Below, piece after piece: positions 17,490-25,269 of a stretch of DNA of 64,000 nucleotides. The DNA comes from an uncultured Clostridia bacterium. GTDB taxonomy: Bacteria > Bacillota > Clostridia > TANB77 > CAG-508. Positions within the stretch are counted from its first letter, which is position 1, and every line of letters begins with the position of its first letter. A model generated the notes under the pieces. The model was given only the letters and a program-made list of their open reading frames with translations. It was not told the origin of the DNA and did not search any database. A program made the position numbers and the translations under genes. The DNA is taken from NCBI GenBank assembly GCA_934178475.1, contig CAKPQH010000001.1, positions 62,001-126,000 of the forward strand, written 5' to 3'.

Positions 17490-17744
17490 CTATATCTTAT
17501 CTAGTTCATTATATACATCTTTTTCTGAAAGCTTTTCTCCTTTTTCTAAAGAATTTATTCCTTTTTCTAATTCTTTATATAAAATATGCTTATCTGTTAA
17601 AAATTCATATAGTTCAATACTCATAACAGCTAAATCTCCAGAACCATTTTTAGTAATATATACCGGACTTTTTGTTTGATGACAAATTGTAGATATTTCA
17701 TTATAATTATTTCTTAAATCAGAACTTGGTCTAATAATTGGCAT
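17490..17744 (-). CDS. Phd/YefM-family antitoxin
   Basis: 84 aa. Begins MPIIRPSSDLRNNYNEISTI, the DNA-binding N-terminal half of the Phd/YefM family (typically PxxxLRxxxxxl), followed by SPVYITKNGSGDLAVMSIEL and an acidic C-terminal tail that should wrap the toxin. An upstream in-frame ATG (ending 17759) is part of the ribosome binding site GGAGGTG, so the second ATG is the start. It represses its own operon in known systems; a palindrome overlaps the promoter. Confidence 0.87.
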   Translation of the reverse strand: MPIIRPSSDLRNNYNEISTICHQTKSPVYITKNGSGDLAVMSIELYEFLTDKHILYKELEKGINSLEKGEKLSEKDVYNELDKI

Positions 17745-17774
17745 AGTAAACACCTCCATTTATATTATATACAT

Positions 17775-17803
17775 ATTATATCAAAATATTGATATATAAT
17801 CAA
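17775..17803 (-). promoter_or_regulatory. Promoter and palindromic operator of the toxin-antitoxin operon
   Basis: TTGATT (17798-17803), 17 bases, TATAAT (17775-17780). The spacer and -10 lie inside an imperfect palindrome (ATTATATCAA...TTGATATATAAT, 17775-17800), a likely binding site for the antitoxin or complex. Confidence 0.6.
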
Positions 17804-17892
17804 TGCTTTTTGTAAAATTTTCAGTAAATAATTTAAACAAAAAATTACTATTAATCTTTTATTTGCACTATCATTATATTTAATCAAAGATC

Positions 17893-17930
17893 AAAAAGGA
17901 TTTACAACTAAAAGCTATAAATCCTTTTTT
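17893..17930 (-). terminator. Terminator after the acidic coiled-coil gene
   Basis: AAAAAGGATTT/AAATCCTTTTTT inverted repeat, usable on either strand. Confidence 0.7.
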
Positions 17931-17942
17931 CATTATCCTATT

Positions 17943-19955
17943 TTATTCAGCCCACATATTTTTTATATCTTTTTCAGATTGAGCCATTTGTTTTATTTTA
18001 TTTGCAATTTGTTTGCCTTTGCTTCTTGTTTTAGTTTTCTGTTCGCTTTTTTCTTTAGCATCCTTTTTGTTTTTTTCCTTTTTAGACTTAGATTTAGTTT
18101 CTGTTTTTTTCTTTTTTAAACTTTCATTTTCACTATCATCTTCTTCTATTATTTTTTCATCTTCATCATCGTCAAAATCAAAATCCATTTCATCATCAAA
18201 ATCATCACCAAAGTCATCTTCATAATCTAGTAACTCATTATCACCAACTAATATATCATCTTCTTTATTAATATCTTCTTTTTTACTTAATGCTTTTGGT
18301 TTTTCATCTTCATCATCCATTTCATCTAAATCAAAATCGCCGAAATCTAAATCTATCTCATCTTCAAAGTCTTCATCAAAATCATCACCAAAATCGCTAT
18401 CAAAATCATCTTCAGAATCTTCAACAACATCATCATCTTCTTCAATTATTTGCTTATCAATATTTTTTTCTTCCGCCACTTTTTTGTCTTCAACTTTTGC
18501 TTCATTATTCTTTTTTGAATCTTTTTTGTCAGACTCTATTTCATTCTCTTCATCTTCAATAGGAACATCATTATTAATAAAAGCAAGAATTTTATCAAGT
18601 TTTCTCTTCCTGATTTCATCCTCATTTTCTTTTTCGTCTTGTTTAATTTCTTCTATTGGTTTAACTTCAATATTTTCTTGTACTTCTTCTTGTTTCACAT
18701 TATTAACTTTTTCATTAACAATTTCTTTTTCCTCTTTTTCACTTTCAAGCACTTGAATTACTTCTGGAGCTTTGTACTCATATTGTGATAAATCTGTCTC
18801 AAATGTATCTTTCATTATATTTCTAAAGACATCATAAATCTTTCTTATTCCGTCCATTCTCCAATAATCTGGATTTATAACCGTTCCAACCAAATTAAAC
18901 TTGCTTACCTTAAGTTCAAACTCTTTTTGTTCATTTTCTAATTCATATAAATACTCTGTATTATACAACTCTTTTATTAACTTCTTTGTTGCTTTTCCAG
19001 CAATCTCTTTTAATAATAACTCATATAAATTTCTTATCTGTTCTAAATCTTTCTCTAAATATTTACATGCTTCTTGCATCAATTTATGATGTTCTTTTTC
19101 TCCACTCATGATATTAAGTCTTTCATTATCTAGAAATAAAATCACATAATCTTTTTCAGCATTTAAAAATTCTAATTTAGCACTCATATCTTTTATTGTT
19201 TTTTTATGCTTACTTATTTTCACATTATCATCTTTTATTTCTGCAAACAACTTTCCTATTTTATCAAAAGCATTATTATAGCATTCTATCTCACGTTTGT
19301 TTATATCTATATCAATTTGTATAGCCTTATTAATAACATTTTCATCAAATTTAACTCTCTCTTTTGCACCATTTTTTAAAACTTTTTCAGTAATCTCTTT
19401 ACTTATATTAGTTGTATCCTGTTCAAAAAAGCTTCTAGAAAACTTAACCTTATCCATATTAAGTTTTCCAAATAAATCAATAGCTCTATCCAAACTTTTA
19501 TTATAGGCCATATCTATTATTCTATTTTCTTTTTCAATCTGAGTTCTTACTTCAATTTTTTCGTTAAATTCTCTTAAAGATTCTATAAATTTCTTTCCAA
19601 CATTTTTTAATAAGTTTTCATTTTCTTCAATCTCTTTATCTAATGCTAATAATTTGTTTGAAATATCTTCTGCATTTTCTCCTATTTCAGAAAATAAATT
19701 ATTTCTATCATTTTGAAGTTTAATGCTTTTATTATATAATACGTTTTCTTCTTTTTGTAAATTTTTAATAATATTTACAATTTCTTCGTATTCAACCATA
19801 ATTTTATCTTCTGCATCTGTTGATTCTAAATATTTCTCTAAACTATTAACTAAATCAACATAATTCTCATAATTTACTTTTAAATTACTTTCAGCATTAT
19901 AATCAAATAATTTATCAAAATATCTTTCAAATACTATAGCATTTCTCTCATACAT
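17943..19955 (-). CDS. Large acidic coiled-coil protein of unknown function
   Basis: 670 aa, no signal peptide or membrane helix. I do not recognise the family. Residues 1 to about 390 look helical and coiled-coil rich (for example EYEEIVNIIKNLQKEENVLY, LLALDKEIEENENLLKNVGK). Residues about 400-500 are a Glu/Lys linker. Residues about 500-610 are extremely acidic, with repeated DD/F patterns (DDFDSDFGDDFDEDF and, further on, DYEDDFGDDFDDEMDFDFDD). The tail is lysine-rich (KKKKTETKSKSKKEKNKK). GGAGGG is nine bases before ATG 19955; the longer frame would start in the promoter. It lies immediately downstream of the ATPase operon terminator, in its own unit, so a functional link is only a guess. 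It is probably cytoplasmic. Confidence 0.6.
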   Translation of the reverse strand: MYERNAIVFERYFDKLFDYNAESNLKVNYENYVDLVNSLEKYLESTDAEDKIMVEYEEIVNIIKNLQKEENVLYNKSIKLQNDRNNLFSEIGENAEDISNKLLALDKEIEENENLLKNVGKKFIESLREFNEKIEVRTQIEKENRIIDMAYNKSLDRAIDLFGKLNMDKVKFSRSFFEQDTTNISKEITEKVLKNGAKERVKFDENVINKAIQIDIDINKREIECYNNAFDKIGKLFAEIKDDNVKISKHKKTIKDMSAKLEFLNAEKDYVILFLDNERLNIMSGEKEHHKLMQEACKYLEKDLEQIRNLYELLLKEIAGKATKKLIKELYNTEYLYELENEQKEFELKVSKFNLVGTVINPDYWRMDGIRKIYDVFRNIMKDTFETDLSQYEYKAPEVIQVLESEKEEKEIVNEKVNNVKQEEVQENIEVKPIEEIKQDEKENEDEIRKRKLDKILAFINNDVPIEDEENEIESDKKDSKKNNEAKVEDKKVAEEKNIDKQIIEEDDDVVEDSEDDFDSDFGDDFDEDFEDEIDLDFGDFDLDEMDDEDEKPKALSKKEDINKEDDILVGDNELLDYEDDFGDDFDDEMDFDFDDDEDEKIIEEDDSENESLKKKKTETKSKSKKEKNKKDAKEKSEQKTKTRSKGKQIANKIKQMAQSEKDIKNMWAE

Positions 19956-19985
19956 ACTGATATTCCCTCCATCTATTTTTATTGC

Positions 19986-20014
19986 ATTATATATCAAAAT
20001 TCATAAAAAGTCTA
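19986..20014 (-). promoter_or_regulatory. Putative promoter of the acidic coiled-coil gene
   Basis: TAGACT (20009-20014), 17 bases, TATAAT (19986-19991). The -35 is weak; the -10 is perfect. Confidence 0.45.
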
Positions 20015-20079
20015 CATTTTTCTACAATTTTACTATATTATGTTCATCTTTCATAAAAAATATACTTACAAAATAAAAA

Positions 20080-20102
20080 TACCAATGAAATACTCACTGG
20101 TA
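20080..20102 (-). terminator. Terminator of the F1-like ATPase operon
   Basis: TACCA-TGA/TCA-TGGTA hairpin followed on the minus strand by TTTTTATTTT, 14 bases after the last gene. Confidence 0.85.
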
Positions 20103-20115
20103 ATTTAATCTTATT

Positions 20116-20862
20116 TTAATATTCAAAATCTCTTACATAATCTAATTTTTTTATTAATAACTGTTGTGTCTCTTCATATTCCAAAGAGTCAATACTCATA
20201 TCTATAGTATAATCATCTGTATAAGCTTTTATATCCTGTTCATATTCTTTTCCTTGTAAAACTACTACTTCATCTTTATCATAATCATATATTTCAACAT
20301 AGTCTCTATAACTAACATATGCATATGATAATGGTGGAACAACATATTCTTGATCGCCGACTTTTATTTTCGTTTCTTTCAAAAATAAATACATATCTTG
20401 TCCATCAAATATAAAAGCATCTTCAATTTCTTTTGCTTTTGATTCATTATCTTTATATTTTCTTACTTTTATTTTTCCATTTTCTTTATATAAAACTGAA
20501 AAATCTTCAAATTTATAATTCGTTTTAAGTTTTGGGAATATAACTTCTACTTTTTCTGGCAAAAGTAATTTTCCAAGTTCATCTCTATAATACATTGGTG
20601 TAGCATCCAAATGCACTGTAGAATTATCTTCTAATATTAATATTTTTTCATTTTTTTCATTTTTACTATCTTTTTTATTTATTATTTCTAGTTTTCCAGA
20701 ATACTCTTTCTTTATTCCAGAAAAATATTGATAAAAGGTTTTACCAGACAAATCAATTCTTTGATTACTTCCACTTATTGATTTATATATTCTATATGCT
20801 ACAAATATAAAAATCACAGCTATTACTATTATTCCAAATTTTAACCATCTCTCATTTTTCAT
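20116..20862 (-). CDS. Bitopic membrane protein of the F1-like ATPase cluster
   Basis: 248 aa, last gene of the ATPase operon, overlapping the preceding gene by four bases (ATGA). A short basic N-terminus (MKNERWLK) leads into one membrane helix (about 9-27, FGIIVIAVIFIFVAYRIYKS) and an extracellular domain of about 215 residues. The segment DMYLFLKETKIKVGDQEYVV, then PPLSYAYVSYRDYVEIYDYD, looks homologous to membrane-proximal segments in the three big surface proteins upstream: NLYINCKEMKIKTYSGEYKI in the 3638-aa protein and KYLILAENIKI in the 1865-aa protein. No family is recognised. I infer a structural subunit on the outer face that binds or stands in for those ectodomains. Confidence 0.75.
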   Translation of the reverse strand: MKNERWLKFGIIVIAVIFIFVAYRIYKSISGSNQRIDLSGKTFYQYFSGIKKEYSGKLEIINKKDSKNEKNEKILILEDNSTVHLDATPMYYRDELGKLLLPEKVEVIFPKLKTNYKFEDFSVLYKENGKIKVRKYKDNESKAKEIEDAFIFDGQDMYLFLKETKIKVGDQEYVVPPLSYAYVSYRDYVEIYDYDKDEVVVLQGKEYEQDIKAYTDDYTIDMSIDSLEYEETQQLLIKKLDYVRDFEY

Positions 20863-21407
20863 GTTTTATCAATTACCTTTCCACTTTCTTTTAAACTATG
20901 ATTATTTCTATTTTCCACAATATCAAATATATTTTTAAAAAAGAAATACATAGCAAAAATTATAACAAACACCTTCAAAGATATTTGAATAATATTTAAT
21001 GATACTGAATATTGCATTTCTAACATATAATCATTTAACACATAAATAAAATAATCAGTAATTACTTGTATTATAGCACAAACCAACTCATAAATAAACC
21101 TTTTATATGATAAAACAATATACAATATCGATATAATTATTATCATAATTAAATATACATATATAGAATCTGTAAAAATCAAAGATGTATAGATAACCAA
21201 AAAGGTTCTTATAACAACACACGATAATTTTACTAAATCAATATTTTTTATTCTAAAAAATAATCCATAAAATGTAACTTTCCATCTACTATCTTGTCTA
21301 AATTTTCTAACAACAAGATAGCACCATGCTGCTAGTAAAAAAATCACTAGTAAAAACAAAAGTAAAAAACTTGTACTCTCCCTTATATAATATAAAATTA
21401 ACTCCAT
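20859..21407 (-). CDS. Five-helix membrane protein of the F1-like ATPase cluster
   Basis: 182 aa. Hydrophobic helices at about 12-32, 57-78, 80-100, 104-126 and 137-161; charged C-terminal tail (NRNNHSLKESGKVIDKT). I do not recognise the family. It occupies the place in the operon where one might look for an a-subunit equivalent, but the a-subunit signature helix with its essential arginine and the surrounding RLFGN-like motif is absent. One arginine does sit in a hydrophobic helix (SCVVIRTFLVIYTS). AGGA is seven bases before ATG, and the stop overlaps the next start. It probably forms the membrane base of the complex. This is inference from position. Confidence 0.7.
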   Translation of the reverse strand: MELILYYIRESTSFLLLFLLVIFLLAAWCYLVVRKFRQDSRWKVTFYGLFFRIKNIDLVKLSCVVIRTFLVIYTSLIFTDSIYVYLIMIIIISILYIVLSYKRFIYELVCAIIQVITDYFIYVLNDYMLEMQYSVSLNIIQISLKVFVIIFAMYFFFKNIFDIVENRNNHSLKESGKVIDKT

Positions 21408-21421
21408 ATCCTCTTCCTTTA

Positions 21422-21682
21422 TTATAAATAAAACAAGTTGAATTTATTATGCTTGTGCATAAAATATCCCCTTACTTTATCTAATTTTATTGTACCATCT
21501 GCTCTTTCTATCTCAACTGTTCCCTGAACTTCTCCTATTATTGGTAAATAATCTTTCATTATTATTAGATTATATTTTTGACTTTTAATTCTTATAAATT
21601 TAACATCTGTATATTTTTGCACATCACCATTAATATTCAAAAGTTGAAGTTCGATATTTGATTTATTATCATTTTCATTCAT
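21422..21682 (-). CDS. F1-like ATPase epsilon-type subunit, short form
   Basis: 86 aa. Resembles the N-terminal beta-sandwich of ATP synthase epsilon: LLNINGDVQKYTDVKFIRIK (compare the usual TPEG-V-F-G-V pattern), then YLPIIGEVQGTVEIERADG, VRGYFMHKHNKFNLFYL (compare SGGF-EV-NKVTVL). The C-terminal helical hairpin of about 45 residues, used for inhibition in ordinary epsilon, is missing. It overlaps the beta gene by eight bases, the classical atpD-atpC order. In F-type enzymes epsilon joins gamma to the c-ring, so a coupling to the c-like ring is presumably kept. Confidence 0.75.
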   Translation of the reverse strand: MNENDNKSNIELQLLNINGDVQKYTDVKFIRIKSQKYNLIIMKDYLPIIGEVQGTVEIERADGTIKLDKVRGYFMHKHNKFNLFYL

Positions 21683-23039
21683 TTAAACTACCTCTATATA
21701 ATAAATTACTTTCCTCTACATCATCATATTTTCCATCTAAAATTCCTTCAACATCATTTAATGTATCTTTAATTGCAACCAATTTTCCTTTTTTACCAGT
21801 ATAATTTTCTGAAACAAACAATGGCTGTGTAAAATAGTTTCTTAATTTTCTTGAACGGTAAAAAATATTCTTATCTTCATCTGATAATTCATCAATTCCA
21901 AGTACAGCAATAATTTCTTCTAACTCTTCATATCTAGTTAAATATTCTAATGTTTTTTGAACTAATTTATAATGACGAGGACCTATTCTTTCTGGATCTA
22001 TTGCTTTACTTGTTGATTTAAATGGATTTATTGCAGGGTATAGACCTTTTTCTGCAACCTTTCTGTCCAATACTATTTGACCATCTAAGTGTGTCATAAC
22101 TGCTTGTACAGCTTCATCATTAATATCATCAGCCGGAATATATATAGCTTGAAATGAAGTTATTGAGCCTATTCCTGTTGAGTTAATTCTCTCTTCAATT
22201 TCATTTATATCTGATACCATTGTAGTAGGATATCCATTTTCAATAGGTATTCTTTTTAATTCAGTAGAAATCTCAGCTTTTGCTTGCACAAATCTATATA
22301 TATTATCAATAAACAATAATACATCCTGATTTTTCTCATCTCTTAAGTATTCTGCTAATGTAAGACCACTATATACTGCTTTTGAACGAGAGCAAGAACC
22401 ATCTCCCATTTGTCCAAATACCATTGACATTTTATTTAATAAATCAGATTCTCTCATTTCTTGGAACAATTCCTGTCCTTCACGAGAACGCTCTCCTACT
22501 CCAACAAACACAGCATTAGAATTAAATTTCTTATATATATTATTTATAAGCTCTTTTATTAAGACTGTTTTTCCAACTCCTGCTCCACCAAGAAGTCCCA
22601 TCTTATATCCTTTTTGTAGTGGTGCAAAAAAGTCAATTACTTTTATACCAGTCCATAAAATATCCCCATTAATGTCTATATCTCTCATATACAATTTTTT
22701 ATCATATACATTTCTCTTTTTAGGAGATTTTATTGCTGTACCACCATCTATAGTATCTCCATAAGAATTAAACATTCTTCCTAATATCTTATCAGAATAT
22801 TCTATTTGTAGTCCTCCATCTAATAGTTGTAAATCCAATCCTTTTTTCAAGCCATTAACACTATCAAAAGGAATTGTTAAAGCAATATTATCTTCTATTT
22901 CAACAATCTCGAACTTTCTTTCTTTATCTCCATCTTTGCAAAATAATATATCATTTATCTTTAATTCATCTGATAACAACAATACCTTAACATTTAAATC
23001 TGATACACTTATAATTTTACCTACAATATTCTTTTTCAT
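21675..23039 (-). CDS. F1-like ATPase beta-type (catalytic) subunit
   Basis: 454 aa. Clear F1 beta homologue with all catalytic features: P-loop GGAGVGKT (151-158), catalytic Glu183 in GVGERSREG, Walker B LLFIDNIYRF, then SITSFQAIYIPADD and the DELSEED-type loop IDELSDEDKNIFYRSRK that pushes on gamma. It should hydrolyse ATP. The N-terminal barrel is divergent and the usual alanine/serine-rich insert is gone. An upstream GTG (ending 23054) lies in the ribosome binding site AAAGGA; the ATG ending 23039, six bases after it, is preferred. Order alpha-gamma-beta-epsilon is as in atp operons. It is much more divergent than a housekeeping atpD would be. Confidence 0.93.
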   Translation of the reverse strand: MKKNIVGKIISVSDLNVKVLLLSDELKINDILFCKDGDKERKFEIVEIEDNIALTIPFDSVNGLKKGLDLQLLDGGLQIEYSDKILGRMFNSYGDTIDGGTAIKSPKKRNVYDKKLYMRDIDINGDILWTGIKVIDFFAPLQKGYKMGLLGGAGVGKTVLIKELINNIYKKFNSNAVFVGVGERSREGQELFQEMRESDLLNKMSMVFGQMGDGSCSRSKAVYSGLTLAEYLRDEKNQDVLLFIDNIYRFVQAKAEISTELKRIPIENGYPTTMVSDINEIEERINSTGIGSITSFQAIYIPADDINDEAVQAVMTHLDGQIVLDRKVAEKGLYPAINPFKSTSKAIDPERIGPRHYKLVQKTLEYLTRYEELEEIIAVLGIDELSDEDKNIFYRSRKLRNYFTQPLFVSENYTGKKGKLVAIKDTLNDVEGILDGKYDDVEESNLLYRGSLNE

Positions 23040-23063
23040 ATTATATCCTTTCACATCAATTTA

Positions 23064-23852
23064 TCATTTTGTATTTAAATTAACTTTGTTAATATTATCT
23101 ATTTGTTTCTTTAAAGCTTTATTATTTTTTTCTTTTCTTTCTTCTCTTTGTTTTTCTTCTTCAATTTCATCTATCTTTTTTAAAGATTCCTTTGTTATCA
23201 TTTGTCTCATAATATTTTCAGATGCATAACTATTTTCGACAGCTACTTTTATTTCATAATTCAAATATAACGCAATTATATTTAATAATATACTATTGAT
23301 ATTTCCTTCAACTGCAAAATCTTCATTATAAGAATTATTTTTAACTTTACTTTTCTCAAGTGGTAATATTTTTCTTTTTACTAATTCAATTCTACTAATA
23401 TTATAATAATGATTATAAATTAAATTAACCTCTGAATATTTTTTATCTTTAACACAATTAAACATTATATTACTTATTTTACCAGCACTATTATAATAAT
23501 CATCTTTAGACAACGACAAAATAACATTACTATATTCCTGTCCAGAAATTATCTTTTTTCCAATTATTATTTTATCATTATCAACATCTTCCTTTAATTT
23601 AGTATGAACATTTGTATTAAAGTTTCCACAAAATCCTAAATCATTTGCTATATAAATATTTAAAGCCTTTCCTTTTTTATTCATTTTTATCATTTTCTTA
23701 TCAAGTATCAGATTTTGGTTATTCAATATATTATCAATAAAATCTCTTACTGCTTCTTCGTATTCAAAAAATTCCTCTGCTCTTCTTTTTGAAGAATCAA
23801 CCCTTAATAGAGAATGGAAATTCATTACTTTAACTATGCTTTTAATTTTCAT
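23064..23852 (-). CDS. F1-like ATPase gamma-type subunit
   Basis: 262 aa. Divergent gamma. The N-terminal helix KSIVKVMNFHSLLRVDSSKR corresponds to the KNTQKITKAMKMVAASK helix of ordinary gamma; LNIYIANDLGFCGNFNTNVH corresponds to the TSDRGLCGGFN core; and the C-terminal helix contains YEIKVAVENSYASENIMRQM (compare LESKASEHAARM). The C-terminus is long, charged and lysine-rich (EEEKQREERKEKNNKALKKQ). It should form the central shaft inside the alpha-beta ring. The gap to the alpha gene is 43 bases and holds a hairpin. Conservation of both shaft helices argues that a rotor is retained. Confidence 0.85.
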   Translation of the reverse strand: MKIKSIVKVMNFHSLLRVDSSKRRAEEFFEYEEAVRDFIDNILNNQNLILDKKMIKMNKKGKALNIYIANDLGFCGNFNTNVHTKLKEDVDNDKIIIGKKIISGQEYSNVILSLSKDDYYNSAGKISNIMFNCVKDKKYSEVNLIYNHYYNISRIELVKRKILPLEKSKVKNNSYNEDFAVEGNINSILLNIIALYLNYEIKVAVENSYASENIMRQMITKESLKKIDEIEEEKQREERKEKNNKALKKQIDNINKVNLNTK

Positions 23853-23862
23853 ATTATCCTCT

Positions 23863-23878
23863 GTTAGCTAAAGCTAAC
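23863..23878. promoter_or_regulatory. Intercistronic hairpin between alpha and gamma genes
   Basis: Perfect GTTAGCT-AA-AGCTAAC inverted repeat in the 43-base gap, with no T tract. It may adjust mRNA stability or translation between subunits needed in a 3:1 ratio. Confidence 0.45.
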
Positions 23879-23895
23879 TTCTCCCTTCATAAATT

Positions 23896-25236
23896 TTATT
23901 TTGTTTTATTATCAAAATATTCAAACCTATCAATTATATCTTGCTCAGAAAATGGTTCAAATTTATTCTGTCTTAAAAGCATTTCTATTTTCTTTCCTTC
24001 TTTCATCTTGTTTCTAAGTTCCTCACTCATTTCATCCATATTTGCAAGTTCATAAACTTCCTTTGTTTCAAGATAATTTAAAAGTTTCAATCTTACTTTA
24101 GCTCCAAGTGCCTTTATATTATCCTTTTGAACAGCACCTCCTAATCTTGATACTGAAACACCATAATCAATTGCAGGTTTTTGACCTTTAGCAAACTGTT
24201 TACTTGAAAGTACTATCTGTCCATCTGTTATTGATATTATATTTGTTGATATATAATCTGTTATATCTCCACCTTTTGTTTCAACAATTGGAAGAACTGT
24301 AATTGAACCTCCGTTTTTATGTTGGCACCCTTTTTCAAGCAATCTTGAATGTGTATAAAAAATATCTGCTGGATATGCTTCTCTACCAGGTGTTTTATTT
24401 GATACTAAGCTTATCTCTCTATATATTTCAGCATGTCTTTTTAAATCATCTATGACTACTAAAACATCTTTTTGTTGTTGCATATACTCTTCAGCAATTG
24501 ACATACCTACATATGGAATTAAACTTAATACTGGAGTTTTATCATCATTTGTAGCAACAACCATCATAGTATATGATAAAGCATTCCTTTTTAGCAATTC
24601 ATTATAAATTGTTTTAATTTCCTTTTTAGTTTTTCCTATAGCAATATAAATACATATCATATTACCTTTATTTTCTTTTACTCTACCTTGATTTACTATA
24701 GCATCTAATGCAATTTGTGTCTTTCCTGTTTTTTTATCACCAATTATTAATTGTCTTTGTCCTTTTCCAATAGGATAAATCAAATCAATTCCTGCTATTC
24801 CTGTCAAAAGTGGTCTACATACTTGCGTTCTTTCAATAATTGGAACATTTGGTTTTTCTATATCTATATATTTAAACTTTTCAAAAGACTTTCCTGATAA
24901 CTGATCTACACCAAAAATATCAGTTATTCTTCCTAAAGCTTCTTCTGCAAATATAGCTCTAAATAATTCACCAGTAGCATTAGCAATATCACCTATTTCA
25001 ATAGGAGCATACTCTTTAACAATGGCAACACTTACTGAATTTTGATATATAGCATTTACATACCCCATACCTTTTTCCATTATAACTATTTTTTCAAAAT
25101 ACATTACATTTTCAAGTCCTGTTACTTCAACTATATAATCTTTTATCTTAACTATCTTTCCAGAATCAAATATATTCTTTTTCTCTTTTATCTTATTAAC
25201 CTTTTCATTAACTAAATTAGTTATATGTGTTTCCAT
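23896..25236 (-). CDS. F1-like ATPase alpha-type subunit
   Basis: 446 aa, about 55 shorter than ordinary alpha, mainly at the N-terminus and C-terminus. It retains IGKGQRQLIIGDKKTGKT (P-loop 166-173), Walker B VLVVIDDLKRHAEIYREISL, PGREAYPADIFYTHSRLLEK, and the arginine-finger motif VSVSRLGGA that completes the catalytic site on beta. The N-terminal helix that in ordinary alpha contacts delta is short and charged (METHITNLVNEKVNKIKEKK). It follows the b/delta-like gene after 33 bases and precedes gamma. The substitutions (KKTGKT for RQTGKT, DYGVSVSR for NVGISVSR) show a long separate history from housekeeping atpA. Confidence 0.92.
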   Translation of the reverse strand: METHITNLVNEKVNKIKEKKNIFDSGKIVKIKDYIVEVTGLENVMYFEKIVIMEKGMGYVNAIYQNSVSVAIVKEYAPIEIGDIANATGELFRAIFAEEALGRITDIFGVDQLSGKSFEKFKYIDIEKPNVPIIERTQVCRPLLTGIAGIDLIYPIGKGQRQLIIGDKKTGKTQIALDAIVNQGRVKENKGNMICIYIAIGKTKKEIKTIYNELLKRNALSYTMMVVATNDDKTPVLSLIPYVGMSIAEEYMQQQKDVLVVIDDLKRHAEIYREISLVSNKTPGREAYPADIFYTHSRLLEKGCQHKNGGSITVLPIVETKGGDITDYISTNIISITDGQIVLSSKQFAKGQKPAIDYGVSVSRLGGAVQKDNIKALGAKVRLKLLNYLETKEVYELANMDEMSEELRNKMKEGKKIEMLLRQNKFEPFSEQDIIDRFEYFDNKTK

Positions 25237-25269
25237 ACTTTTTTCATCCTTCCTATTATTAGTTATATA

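Noticed and set aside
17940..18760. Several serine- or histidine-rich plus-strand ORFs
   Set aside because: They mirror the Asp/Glu/Lys-rich part of the acidic coiled-coil gene on the other strand.
21675..25236. Flagellar or type III secretion ATPase (FliI-like)
   Set aside because: FliI is a single homohexameric subunit. Here there are distinct alpha and beta homologues plus gamma, epsilon and stator genes, and no secretion genes.
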